Shown one piece after another: positions 8,026 through 16,873 of a stretch of DNA of 64,000 bases. Every line of letters begins with the position of its first letter. Positions within the stretch are counted from its first letter, which is position 1. Source of the stretch: an uncultured Rhodospirillaceae bacterium (GTDB lineage: Bacteria; Pseudomonadota; Alphaproteobacteria; Rhodospirillales; Magnetospirillaceae); NCBI GenBank assembly GCA_937887565.1, contig CALABS010000077.1, positions 124,001-188,000 of the forward strand, in the 5' to 3' direction. The position numbers and the translations under genes are program-made. A model generated the notes under the pieces. It saw nothing but the letters and a program-made list of their open reading frames with translations. It was not told the origin of the DNA and ran no database searches.

Positions 8026-10308
8026 CTACACCAGCTCGACGAAACTCTCCAGCACCTTCTTGGTGCCGGCCTTGTCGAAGGCGATTTCCAGCTTGTCGCC
8101 GTCGACGGCGAGGACGGTGCCGTTGCCGAACTTGGCGTGGAAGACGCGGTCGCCGGGGTCGAAGCCGGCCGGCTGGGGCGTGCGGGCCGACACCTTCCAC
8201 GAGCTGGCCTCGATGGTGGGCGGCGTCCGCCTTCCATGCGAGCCGCCGCCCCAACTCGCCGACGCCTCGGCGAGGCCGCCGCCGTAGAGGCCGCGCTCGG
8301 CCTGGCGCACCACGTGGTCGTCGGGCAGTTCGTCGAGGAAACGGGACGGCAGGCTGGCCTGCCACTGGTTGTAGATGCGGCGGTTGGCGGCGAAGGTGAC
8401 CATCACCCGCTTGCGGGCCCGGGTCAGGCCGACATAGGCCAGCCGGCGCTCCTCCTCCAGTCCGCTCTGGCCGGCTTCGTCCAGCGCGCGCTGGTGGGGG
8501 AACACCCCTTCCTCCCAGCCGGGCAGGAACACCGAATCGAATTCCAGCCCCTTGGCGCCGTGCAGCGTCATGATGGTGACCTTGTCGACGTCGGTCTTTT
8601 CGTCGTTCTCCATCACCAGGGCGACGTGCTCCAGGAAGCCTTGCAGGGTGTCGAACTCCTCGAGTGCGTGGACCAGTTCCTTGAGGTTCTCCAGCCGGCC
8701 CGGCGCCTCGGGGCTCTTGTCGTTGCGCCACATCTCGGTGTAGCCGGATTCGTCCAGGATCTGGGCGGCCAGGTCGGGGTGGGCGGTGGTGTCCAGAAGC
8801 GACCGCCAGCGCAGCACGTCGTCGCAGAACCGGGCCAGCGCGCCGCGCGCCTTGGGTTTCAGCTCGTCGGTCTCCGCCAGCAGCCGTGCCGCCTCGAACA
8901 GCGGCAGCGAACGCGCGCGGGCGGTCAGGTGGATGGTCTGCAGCGCCGCGTCGCCCAGCCCGCGCTTGGGCAGGTTGACCACCCGCTCGAAGGCCAGGCC
9001 GTTGTCGGGCGATTCCACCAGCCGCAAATAGGCCAGGGCGTCGCGGATTTCCTGGCGCTCGTAGAAGCGGGGGCCGCCGATGACCCGGTAGGGGACGCCG
9101 GTGGTGATCAGCCGCTCCTCGAATTCGCGGGTCTGGAAGCCGGCGCGGACCAGGATCGCCATGGTGGCCAGGCTGTCTCCGGCCCGGTGCAGCGCCTCGA
9201 TCTCCTCGACCACCGCCCGGGCCTCCTGGGCGCCGTCCCATACGCCCTTGACCCGGACCTTCTCGATGTCGGCGTGGTCGTGGGCGAGGCCGGGGCGCAA
9301 GGTCTTGCCCAGCCGGCCGGCATTGTTGGCGATCAGATGCGAGGCGGCGGCCAGGATGTGCGGCGTCGAGCGGTAGTTGCTTTCAAGCCGCACGACGCGG
9401 GCGCCGGGGAAGTCGCGCTCGAAGCGCAGGATGTTGCCGACCTCGGCGCCGCGCCACGAATAGATCGACTGGTCGTCGTCGCCGACGCAGCAGATGTTCT
9501 TGTGCTTCTGGGCCAACAGGCGCAGCCACAGATACTGGGCGACGTTGGTGTCCTGGTACTCGTCCACCAGCAGGTAGCGGAACTGCTCCTGGAAGTGGGC
9601 CAGGACGTCGGGCTGGGTCAGGAACAGGGTCAGGCAGTGCAGCAGCAGGTCGCCGAAGTCGCAGGCATTCAGGGCCCGCAGGCGTTCCTGGTACAGCCGG
9701 TAGAGATCCTGGGCGCGGCCGGCGGCCTGCTCGCTCTCGTCCTCGGCGCCCAGCTTGTCTGGGGCCTTGCCGCGGTCCTTCCAGCGCTGGATGGTCGCCA
9801 TCAGCGCCTGGGCCGGCCACTTCTTGGTGTCGACGTGCTCGGCCTCCATGACCTGCTTCAACAGGCGCAACTGGTCGTCGGAATCGAGGATGGTGAAGTT
9901 GGACTTCAGCCCCACCGCCTCGGCGTGGCGGCGCAGGATGCGGACGCACAGGCTGTGGAAGGTGCCCAGCCACACTCCCTCGGCCACCGGGCCGACCAGA
10001 CCGAACACGCGCTCCTTCATCTCGCGCGCCGCCTTGTTGGTGAAGGTCACCGCCAGGCACTGCCACGGCTGCGCCTTGCGGCCGGCCAGGATGTGGGCCA
10101 GGCGCGCGGTCAGCACCCTGGTCTTGCCGGTGCCGGCCCCGGACAGCACCAGGACCGGGCCGTCGGTGGCGGTGACCGCCTCGTGCTGTTCGGGGTTGAG
10201 GCCCCTGAGCCATGGCGCGTCCGGCGGCACCGGGGCGCCCGCGGCGGCGGCGTCGGTGGGGCGGAAGGGATCGGGGATGTCGTCGTCGAGGGCGAAAGGA
10301 TCGGACAT
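8026..10308 (-). CDS. uvrD: UvrD/PcrA-type superfamily 1 DNA helicase
   Basis: This 760-residue protein has all SF1A helicase motifs in order: SGAGTGKTRVL (Walker A), VDEYQDTN (motif II), GDDDQSIYSWRGA (III), ESNYRST (IV), MTLHGAKGLEFD (V) and YVGLTRARKRV (VI). The C-terminal 60 residues form a Tudor-like extension (FDPGDRVFHAKFGNGTVL) as in UvrD/PcrA. It unwinds DNA 3'-5' in nucleotide excision and mismatch repair and clears RNA polymerase or RecA. The ATG at 10308 (MSDPF) is preferred because a longer frame reaching 10407 would run through the divergent permease gene. It is the likely first gene of the operon with prmA and pepP. Confidence 0.93.
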   Translation of the reverse strand: MSDPFALDDDIPDPFRPTDAAAAGAPVPPDAPWLRGLNPEQHEAVTATDGPVLVLSGAGTGKTRVLTARLAHILAGRKAQPWQCLAVTFTNKAAREMKERVFGLVGPVAEGVWLGTFHSLCVRILRRHAEAVGLKSNFTILDSDDQLRLLKQVMEAEHVDTKKWPAQALMATIQRWKDRGKAPDKLGAEDESEQAAGRAQDLYRLYQERLRALNACDFGDLLLHCLTLFLTQPDVLAHFQEQFRYLLVDEYQDTNVAQYLWLRLLAQKHKNICCVGDDDQSIYSWRGAEVGNILRFERDFPGARVVRLESNYRSTPHILAAASHLIANNAGRLGKTLRPGLAHDHADIEKVRVKGVWDGAQEARAVVEEIEALHRAGDSLATMAILVRAGFQTREFEERLITTGVPYRVIGGPRFYERQEIRDALAYLRLVESPDNGLAFERVVNLPKRGLGDAALQTIHLTARARSLPLFEAARLLAETDELKPKARGALARFCDDVLRWRSLLDTTAHPDLAAQILDESGYTEMWRNDKSPEAPGRLENLKELVHALEEFDTLQGFLEHVALVMENDEKTDVDKVTIMTLHGAKGLEFDSVFLPGWEEGVFPHQRALDEAGQSGLEEERRLAYVGLTRARKRVMVTFAANRRIYNQWQASLPSRFLDELPDDHVVRQAERGLYGGGLAEASASWGGGSHGRRTPPTIEASSWKVSARTPQPAGFDPGDRVFHAKFGNGTVLAVDGDKLEIAFDKAGTKKVLESFVELV

Positions 10309-10372
10309 GATGGGAATATAGTGGGAACAGAGGGGCGTGTCACCCGCGCCGGCACGGTGTATGGTGGCGGCC

Positions 10373-11602
10373 ATGGACAGTTTCGTCACCACCGTCTTCG
10401 TCCTCACCTATCTCGGCATGGCCCTGGGCCGGGTGCCGGGGCTCAAGCTCGACCGCACCGGCATCGCGCTCCTGGCGCTGGTGGCGCTGCTGGCGTCGGG
10501 GGCGACCGAGGTGGGGCGGATGGGGCAGGCCATCGACGCCGCCACCATCCTCTTGCTGTTCGCCCTGATGATCGTCTCGGCCCAGTTCCAGGAGGCCGGC
10601 ATCTACGGCTGGGTGGCGGCGCGGGTGGCGGCGACGCCGGGCTCGGCCGACCGGCTGCTGGCGGCGGTGGTGCTGTCGGCGGGGGTGCTGAGCGCGGTCC
10701 TGGCCAACGACATCGTGGTGTTCGCCATGACGCCGGTGGTCGCCGAGGGCATCCGCCGGCGCGGGCTCGACCCCCGGCCCTATCTGCTCGGCCTGGCGGG
10801 CGGCGCCAATGCCGGCTCGGCCATGACCATCATCGGCAATCCCCAGAACATCCTCATCGGTCAGGTGGGCGGGCTGGACTTCTGGGCCTTCCTGCTCGCC
10901 TGCGGCGTGCCGGGGCTGGCGGCGCTGGGCATCGTGTGGGCGGTGGTCCGCCGCCTGTGGCGGCGGGAACTGGCCGCCCTGCCGGTGCCGTCGCCGGCCG
11001 AGCCGCCGCCGCCGCCCGACCGCTGGCAGGGCGGCAAGGGCATCGTCGCCGTGGCGGCCCTGCTGGCGCTGTTCGCCACGCCGCTGCCGCGCGAGGTCGG
11101 CGCGCTGGTGATCGCGGCGCTGCTGCTGCTGTCGCGGCGGCTGGGCAGCCGGGACATGATCGGGGCGGTGGACTGGCATTTGCTGCTGCTGTTCGCCTGC
11201 CTGTTCGTGGTCACCGACACCTTCGCCGCCACCGGCCTGGCGGGACGCGGCATCGAAACGCTGGCCGAGGCCGGCCTGTCGCCCGAGCGGCTGGGGGTGA
11301 TGGCGCCCTTGCTGCTGGCGGCGTCCAACACCATCGGCAACGTGCCGGCCATCATGCTGGTGCTGTCGGTGTGGCCGGTATCGGGCGAGGGGGCGCTCTA
11401 CGGGCTGGCCGTGCTGTCCACCCTGGCCGGCAACCTGCTGCTCGTCGGCAGCCTGGCCAACATCATCCTCGCCGAGCGGGCCGCCGCCGCCGGCGTGCGG
11501 CTGTCCTTCGCCGACTTCGCCCGCGCCGGCATCCCCATGACGCTGATTTCCATGGCATGGGCGTCGGCCTGGTTGCTGGCCTGGGGCTGGGTCACGCCCT
11601 GA
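10373..11602 (+). CDS. ArsB/NhaD-type permease (ion transporter superfamily)
   Basis: This 409-residue integral membrane protein is predicted to have around ten transmembrane segments. It carries the two pseudo-repeated signature segments of the ion transporter superfamily, GNPQNILIG (about residue 155) and SNTIGNVPAIM (about residue 320). These occur in ArsB arsenite exporters, SLC13 permeases and NhaD-like Na+/H+ antiporters. Substrate cannot be decided, and no ars regulator or reductase is adjacent. Starts at 10373 or 10361 are both possible. It is divergent from the helicase gene and its end overlaps the convergent exonuclease gene by 11 bases. Confidence 0.82.
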   Translation: MDSFVTTVFVLTYLGMALGRVPGLKLDRTGIALLALVALLASGATEVGRMGQAIDAATILLLFALMIVSAQFQEAGIYGWVAARVAATPGSADRLLAAVVLSAGVLSAVLANDIVVFAMTPVVAEGIRRRGLDPRPYLLGLAGGANAGSAMTIIGNPQNILIGQVGGLDFWAFLLACGVPGLAALGIVWAVVRRLWRRELAALPVPSPAEPPPPPDRWQGGKGIVAVAALLALFATPLPREVGALVIAALLLLSRRLGSRDMIGAVDWHLLLLFACLFVVTDTFAATGLAGRGIETLAEAGLSPERLGVMAPLLLAASNTIGNVPAIMLVLSVWPVSGEGALYGLAVLSTLAGNLLLVGSLANIILAERAAAAGVRLSFADFARAGIPMTLISMAWASAWLLAWGWVTP

Positions 11603-12113
11603 GGCGGGTTTCCACCTTGAACCCCTGGGTCATGGCCGCCAGCAGGATGTCGGCGCAGGCCCTGGCGTCGGACAGGGCCTGGTGGTGCTCGAGCTCCAGC
11701 CCCAGATGGGCGCAGACGTCGGGCAGGCGGTGGCGGGGCAGGTGCGGCCAGGTCCGGCGGGCGGCCTGGACCGTACAGACGAACTGCTTGCCGGGCGACG
11801 GCAGCCCGTGGGCGGCGCAGCATCCCTCCAGGACGCCCCGGTCGAAGGGGGCGTTGTGGGCGGCCAGGAAGTCCGCGTCGGCGACCAGCGGGGCGATCTC
11901 GGGCCAAAGCGCGCCGAAGTCGGGGGCGTGCTCGACGTCGACCCAGCGGATGCCGTGGATATGGGTGAACAGGATGCGCCTGCGTGGCGGCCGGATCAGG
12001 TGGTGGACGGCATGGGTCACGATGCCGTCCCGCACCGCCACCAGCGCCACCGCGCAGGCGCTGTCGCGGCCGTGGTCGGCGGTCTCGAAGTCGATGGCGA
12101 CGAAGCGGCTCAT
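11592..12113 (-). CDS. DEDDh 3'-5' exonuclease, DnaQ/RNase T-like
   Basis: This 173-residue protein has the DEDDh exonuclease motifs: IDFETAD (ExoI, residues 7-13), HNAPFDRGVL (ExoII) and HQALSDARA (ExoIII, with the catalytic His four residues before Asp). It resembles the small stand-alone DnaQ-like exonucleases rather than a full polymerase epsilon subunit. Its ATG overlaps the stop of the ClC channel gene upstream (ATGA), so translation is probably coupled. The C-terminus overlaps the convergent permease gene by 11 bases. DNA or RNA substrate unknown. Confidence 0.87.
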   Translation of the reverse strand: MSRFVAIDFETADHGRDSACAVALVAVRDGIVTHAVHHLIRPPRRRILFTHIHGIRWVDVEHAPDFGALWPEIAPLVADADFLAAHNAPFDRGVLEGCCAAHGLPSPGKQFVCTVQAARRTWPHLPRHRLPDVCAHLGLELEHHQALSDARACADILLAAMTQGFKVETRLRA

Positions 12114-13453
12114 GGCGCCGTCGCCGTCGGCGGCGGCAGGGCGGGGCGGGGTTCGCGGCGGCCGGCGCGCAACAGGAATCCCTGGGCGAGGCTGCGGTAC
12201 AGGGGCTTGGGGCAGACGAACCGCGACACCGCGAAGGCGATGAAGGATGACGCCATCAGCGGCAGGATCAGGTCGTGGTTGTCGGTCATCTCCATGACGA
12301 TGACCACCGCCGTGATCGGCACCTGCACCACGCCGGTGAAATAGGCGGCCATGCCCAGGATGATGGTCGCCGCCAGCGGCAGTTGGAACATGCCGGCCAG
12401 CCAGTCGCCCAGCCCGGCGCCCACCGCCAGCGACGGCGCGAAGATGCCGCCCGGCAGGCCGCTGAGATAGGACAGCACCGTCGCGGCCAGCTTCATCAGG
12501 CCGAAGGCTTCGGGCAGGGTGCCGGACTGCTCGATCAGCGTCCTGGCCTCGTCGTAGCCGGTGCCGTAGATGGTGTTGCCCGACAGCGCCCCCAGCACCG
12601 CCATGCCGAGGCCGCACAGGGCCGCCACGCGGATGGGATGGGCCTTGACGACCTCGCCGGCGCGGCCGGGCAGGCCGGCGGCGAAGGTGGTCAGGATGCG
12701 CGAGAAGCCGCCGCCCAACAGGCCGCCGGCGACCCCGCAGACCAGCACCACCTTCCAGATCTCGGCGAAGGGCAGCGTGGCGCTGGAATGGCCGAAATAG
12801 GTGTAGTTGCCCACCAGCGCCATGGAGGTCAGGCCGGCGATGATCACCGCCGTCAGCACGGTGCCGCTGGTGCGTTCCTCGAAGGACCGCGACAGCTCCT
12901 CGATGGCGAAGACGATGCCGGCCAGCGGCGTGTTGAAGGCGGCGGCGATGCCGGCGGCGCCGCCGGCCAGGATCAGGGTGCGGTCGATCTGTCCCTGCGG
13001 CAGGCGGACGATGCGCCCCATGGTATGCATGAGCGCGGCGCCGATCTGCACCGTCGGCCCCTCGCGGCCCACCGAGGCGCCCGAGGCCAGCGCCAGGGAG
13101 GTCAGGGCGATCTTGGCCGCCGCGATGCGCACCGACATCACCGACCGCCGCTGGGCGATCTGCGGCAGTTGCAAGGCGGCGATGGTCTGGGGGATGCCGC
13201 TGCCCTCGGCGCCGGGGAAGAAGCGGCGCGTCCCCCACACCACGGCGGCGAAGCCGGCCGGCGTCACCACGAAGGGCACCAGCGGATGCATTCCGGCCAG
13301 CCAGCGGAACAGATGGTCGGCCCGCAAGGCGGCTTCGGCGAACAGGATGGCGGCCAGACCGACGGTGAGGGCGCCCACCCACAACATCAGCCGCCAGCGC
13401 CACACCAGCAGCCGGAAACGGGAACGACGGAGGGATTTGACGAAGCGGGTCAT
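12110..13453 (-). CDS. ClC-family chloride channel/transporter
   Basis: This 447-residue membrane protein has ClC signature elements: GSGIPQT near residue 73, GASVGREGPTVQIG near residue 125, and LPGGIFAPSLAVGAGLG near residue 325. The Glu in GREGP corresponds to the gating glutamate of ClC proteins. Members are either Cl- channels or Cl-/H+ antiporters; the second (proton) glutamate position was not verified. Cytoplasmic CBS domains are absent, as in E. coli ClcA. The gene is translationally coupled to a downstream exonuclease. Upstream on the minus strand, TTGCGC and TAATCT are 18 bases apart, a possible promoter. Confidence 0.92.
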   Translation of the reverse strand: MTRFVKSLRRSRFRLLVWRWRLMLWVGALTVGLAAILFAEAALRADHLFRWLAGMHPLVPFVVTPAGFAAVVWGTRRFFPGAEGSGIPQTIAALQLPQIAQRRSVMSVRIAAAKIALTSLALASGASVGREGPTVQIGAALMHTMGRIVRLPQGQIDRTLILAGGAAGIAAAFNTPLAGIVFAIEELSRSFEERTSGTVLTAVIIAGLTSMALVGNYTYFGHSSATLPFAEIWKVVLVCGVAGGLLGGGFSRILTTFAAGLPGRAGEVVKAHPIRVAALCGLGMAVLGALSGNTIYGTGYDEARTLIEQSGTLPEAFGLMKLAATVLSYLSGLPGGIFAPSLAVGAGLGDWLAGMFQLPLAATIILGMAAYFTGVVQVPITAVVIVMEMTDNHDLILPLMASSFIAFAVSRFVCPKPLYRSLAQGFLLRAGRREPRPALPPPTATAP

Positions 13454-13618
13454 GTGCGGAATATGAGAAAAATCTAAGATTACTTCCTCGGGACGCCGTG
13501 GCGCAATACGTATGGTCCGTTCACGGCGGTGTCGCCGCGCGACGACGGCCGCCGGGGCGCTATCCGTTCATGGACGGCTAGATGGGAAGCGGGAGGGCGA
13601 GGCGTCAGACCGTCCCGG

Positions 13619-14689
13619 TCAGCCCTCGTCGAAGTCGATCTCGCCCGAGGACGACAGGTCGTCCTGGGTCCGGACCTGGTTCCGCCCCTGGCGCTTGGCG
13701 TGGTAGAGCGCCTCGTCGGCGCGGTGGACGAAGGCGCCCAGGGTCTCGCCGAACTCGTATTCGGCGGCGCCCACCGACAGGGTGACCTGGCCCAGCACCT
13801 GGCCGGTGCGGCGGTTCATGACCTTGCGGTCGGCCACCTGACGGCGGATGGAATCGGCGACCTTGACGGCGTCCTGGAGGCGGGCGTCGGGCAGCACGAC
13901 GCTGAATTCCTCGCCGCCGTAGCGGGCGGCGGTGTCCTTCCCCTTGATGCAGTTCGAGATGGTCCTGGCGACCAGCTTCAGCACCTGGTCGCCCAGCATG
14001 TGGCCGTGATGGTCGTTGAACTGCTTGAAGTGGTCGACGTCGATCATCAGCAGCGACAGGAAGCGGTGATCCTCCTCGGCCTCCAGGGCCGCCTCGCGCA
14101 GCGCGATGTCGAACAGCTTGCGGTTGGCCAGGCCGGTCAGGGCGTCGGTGGTGGCCTCGCGCTTGAGTTGGTCGAGGTCCTCGCGCAGGCGCGCCACCTC
14201 GTTGGACGAGGTCGCCAGGCGCTCCTCCAGCTGGCGGTTGACGGCCATCATCAGCTTGGTCTCGTTGAGCACGGTGCCGACCAGCTTGGCCAGGTCGGCC
14301 GGGGCCGGCGCCCGGTCCAGCTCGCCCGTGAAGCTCTCCAGCGCCGAGCCGTAATTGGCGGCGCCCTCGTTGGCGGTGCTCAGGTATTCCAAGACGCGGA
14401 CCACCGCGTCCTCGATGCGCTTGCCCACCTCGCGCAGCTCGGCCTCCTGGCGGTCGGTGCCGAAGAAGCGCTCGTAGAGATCGGCGTTGACGTCCTCGGA
14501 GAACTTCTGGCCGGCACGCAGGACGCCGTTGATGGCGGCGGTCAGTTCGGGGTTGCGATCGGCGACGAAGGCGTACCAGACCATGAAATTGTGGGGATGG
14601 GGCGGCACGCCGTGGCGGTCCATCATGCCGATGGCGGCCCGGGCGCAGTGGGCGGCGATATCCACCGGGTCACTGAACTTCATGGCCAT
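13619..14689 (-). CDS. diguanylate cyclase (GGDEF domain)
   Basis: In this 356-residue protein the C-terminal half is a GGDEF domain with the active-site variant GGEEF, expected to make cyclic di-GMP from two GTP. The inhibitory I-site position, normally RxxD five residues before the active site, reads KGKD here, so product inhibition may be weakened. The N-terminal half (about residues 1-190) is helical, with a coiled-coil-like stretch, and has no recognisable sensory domain or membrane segment. The start is placed at an ATG with GAGGAG five bases upstream; that ribosome site overlaps the stop of the pentapeptide-repeat gene (TGAGGAG), implying coupling. Confidence 0.9.
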   Translation of the reverse strand: MAMKFSDPVDIAAHCARAAIGMMDRHGVPPHPHNFMVWYAFVADRNPELTAAINGVLRAGQKFSEDVNADLYERFFGTDRQEAELREVGKRIEDAVVRVLEYLSTANEGAANYGSALESFTGELDRAPAPADLAKLVGTVLNETKLMMAVNRQLEERLATSSNEVARLREDLDQLKREATTDALTGLANRKLFDIALREAALEAEEDHRFLSLLMIDVDHFKQFNDHHGHMLGDQVLKLVARTISNCIKGKDTAARYGGEEFSVVLPDARLQDAVKVADSIRRQVADRKVMNRRTGQVLGQVTLSVGAAEYEFGETLGAFVHRADEALYHAKRQGRNQVRTQDDLSSSGEIDFDEG

Positions 14690-14698
14690 CACGACTCC

Positions 14699-15187
14699 TC
14701 AATAGCATTGCCCGACCGAGCCTTCGGCGCAGATTCGCTTGCCGTCGGTCCAGCGGGCGCCGGACAGGTCGGCGTGCAGGAAATCGGCGCCCTGCAGGCG
14801 GGCGCCGGTGAGATCGGCGCCCTTGAGCGTGGCGCGGAAGAACTTGGCGCGCCGGAAGTCGGCGCCCTTGAGCGACGCCTCCGTCAGGTCCGCCTTGGTG
14901 AAGTCGCCCTCGACGAAGATTCCTCCGTCCAGCTTGGCGCCTTTCAGCTTGGCCGACACGAACCGCACCCGGTAGGCGTCGGTCCCCGCCAGGTCGGCGC
15001 CGGACAGGTCGGCGCGCTGGAAACTGGTTTCGCGCAGCCTTGCCCCCGCCAGCTCATGGCCCGACAGGTCGCGCCCATCGAAATAGCAGCGTTGCCAGTC
15101 GATCCCCGGCTCGGCCGGCGCGGTGCAATCCGCGGCGAGCGCGGGGGCGGAAGCCAACAGGCAGAGGATGAGCACGCCAAATCGCAT
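14699..15187 (-). CDS. exported pentapeptide-repeat protein
   Basis: This 162-residue protein has a signal peptide (residues 1-19, ending ALA). About twenty consecutive pentapeptide units of the A(D/N)LxX type follow (for example ADLSG ADLAG, LKGAD FRRAK). These form a right-handed quadrilateral beta-helix. A Cys near each end of the mature protein (DC after the signal and GQC at the C-terminus) could form a disulfide in the periplasm. It is upstream of, and coupled to, the diguanylate cyclase gene. Function unknown. Confidence 0.85.
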   Translation of the reverse strand: MRFGVLILCLLASAPALAADCTAPAEPGIDWQRCYFDGRDLSGHELAGARLRETSFQRADLSGADLAGTDAYRVRFVSAKLKGAKLDGGIFVEGDFTKADLTEASLKGADFRRAKFFRATLKGADLTGARLQGADFLHADLSGARWTDGKRICAEGSVGQCY

Positions 15188-15336
15188 CAGCCTAGGTTTA
15201 ATCCCCGCCGTGGAGGAGGCAAAGCGTTATTTCCGATCAACCGCCCCCCACGGCATATCGCATCGACGACGGTTTACCGACGGGCCGCGCGGGCTTACCT
15301 TTGTCCGAGAGGAAACCAACCGACGGGCGCATTCCC

Positions 15337-16224
15337 ATGGGCAAGACGCAGGCCGACACCATCCTCGAGGAAGCCGAGAAGCTGTGGCTTTCGGGGGAGT
15401 TCCAGCAGGCGCGCGAGTGCTGCCGGCGCGCCCGCCTGCTCTATCACGAGAACGGCGACCCGCCCGGCGAGGCGGCGGCGCTGACCCAGCTGGGCGACCT
15501 GGAGGCGGAAACCGGCCATTACGTCGCCGCCCGCGAGGCCTATGCCGACGCCCGCAAGCTGTTCGCCATGGACGGCGACCAGCGCGACCAGGCGGGGGTG
15601 CTGGTCCGGCTGGGGCAATTGGCCCACCGCGAGGGCCAGATGGACGAGGCGCGGCAGTTCTTCACCTCCGCCCGCGAAATGTACGGCAGCGCCGCCGATC
15701 ATTCCGGCGTCGCCCACGTGGTCAAGCGCCTGGGCCATATCGAGCGCGACCAGGGCCGGCAGGACCGGGCGCTCGAACTGTACGCCGAGGCGGCCGCGAC
15801 CTATCGGCGCGGCAACGACACCCTGGGCCAGGCCAACGCTCTGAAGGCCATGGCCATCATGCACCGGCAACTGGGGGCGCTGGACCGCGCCCATGAGGAA
15901 TACGAGGCGGCGCTCGATCTCTACCGCCAGGCCGGCGACGCCCTGGGCGAGGCGGCCGCCCAGCATGGGCTGGGGCACCTGATGCAGATGGCCGGCAACC
16001 GCGTCGACGCCCGCGCCGCCCTCGATTCGGCCCGCCAGACCTATGCCCATGCGGGGCATCTGCGCGGCGAGGCCGAGGCGCTGCTGGATCTGGGCCGGCT
16101 GCTGGCGTCGGAGGACCCCGACAAGGCGCGTTCGCAGCTCCGTCACGCGGCGGCCCTGGCCCATCGGGTCGGCGCCCACCGGCTGGTGGAGGACGCCGAC
16201 AAGGAGCTGTCCAGGCTGGGCTGA
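15337..16224 (+). CDS. tetratricopeptide-repeat protein
   Basis: This 295-residue soluble protein is built almost wholly of TPR-like helical pairs at roughly 40-residue spacing (for example ARDAY..ARKLF, ARQFFTSAREMY, ALELYAEAAATY, AHEEYEAALDLY). The pattern is that of the Rapsyn/MalT-like long TPRs, used for protein-protein contacts. The ATG at 15337 is used, although an in-frame TTG at 15301 exists; neither has a textbook ribosome site (GAGAGGA sits 24 bases before the ATG). No catalytic domain or partner gene identifies its role. Confidence 0.75.
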   Translation: MGKTQADTILEEAEKLWLSGEFQQARECCRRARLLYHENGDPPGEAAALTQLGDLEAETGHYVAAREAYADARKLFAMDGDQRDQAGVLVRLGQLAHREGQMDEARQFFTSAREMYGSAADHSGVAHVVKRLGHIERDQGRQDRALELYAEAAATYRRGNDTLGQANALKAMAIMHRQLGALDRAHEEYEAALDLYRQAGDALGEAAAQHGLGHLMQMAGNRVDARAALDSARQTYAHAGHLRGEAEALLDLGRLLASEDPDKARSQLRHAAALAHRVGAHRLVEDADKELSRLG

Positions 16225-16238
16225 CGGGATGCCTTTCG

Positions 16239-16793
16239 TCAGGGCTTCCGGCTGAGGGTGAATGCGCCGCGCAGATCGTTGACCCTGAACCCAGTGGCTC
16301 GGTCCTGGGGATACAGGGCCTTCAGGCGGGCGCCGACCTCGGGGGCAATGTCGCCACCGTGGCAGTTGAGGCAGGGATTGCCGGTGGGAATGGCCTTCAT
16401 GAAGCGGAAGGCGCCATCCACCACCTCGGCCTTGACCAGGGTCTCGGGCTTTTCGCCGGCCGCCTTGCGGGCCTCGAATTCCTCCAGCACCGCCTGCTCC
16501 CAGGCGTCGGGGGCATTGGCCCGGTTGCGGAGCTTCAGGCTGGTGCGGCCGACGCTCCAGCCGGTTCGCACCGCGTGGGCGGCGGCGATGGCGGGCGCCT
16601 TCTCGTTGCAGACGGTGATGGCGTTGACCGGCCCGCCCTGGGCCATGCCGGCCTCGAGTTCGCCCTTCATCTCGGCGAAGAACGCCTGGACGATGGCGGC
16701 GGCCTCCTGCTTGCGGGCGGCCAGGTCCTCGGCATGGGCGTGGGCGGGAACCGCGGCCATGGCGGCGGCCAGGATCACGGGAATGATGCGCAT
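16239..16793 (-). CDS. periplasmic DUF3365 c-type heme protein
   Basis: This 184-residue protein has a signal peptide ending AHA and one CxxCH heme-attachment motif, CLNCHG, near residue 142. The layout matches DUF3365 (Tll0287-like) proteins, which occur alone or as sensor domains. The heme is expected to be attached in the periplasm by the cytochrome c maturation machinery. The ATG at 16793 follows GAGGAGGAG at good distance. It lies 80 bases downstream of heme O synthase on the same strand, suggesting a link to respiration or redox sensing. Confidence 0.82.
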   Translation of the reverse strand: MRIIPVILAAAMAAVPAHAHAEDLAARKQEAAAIVQAFFAEMKGELEAGMAQGGPVNAITVCNEKAPAIAAAHAVRTGWSVGRTSLKLRNRANAPDAWEQAVLEEFEARKAAGEKPETLVKAEVVDGAFRFMKAIPTGNPCLNCHGGDIAPEVGARLKALYPQDRATGFRVNDLRGAFTLSRKP

Positions 16794-16873
16794 GACGTCT
16801 CCTCCTCCTCGGATCATCGTTTTTCCGACGATCTTGCCGGGAACGGAGGCGGGGCCGGTAGTAGCGTGCTACC

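Noticed and set aside
10309..10407. N-terminal extension of the helicase gene to 10407
   Set aside because: It would overlap the divergent permease start; the family sequence begins after the ATG at 10308.
8020..12243. A 1407-codon plus-strand frame covering uvrD and the permease
   Set aside because: Same reason: it lies antisense to a helicase with all SF1 motifs and out of frame with the permease, and has low-complexity composition.
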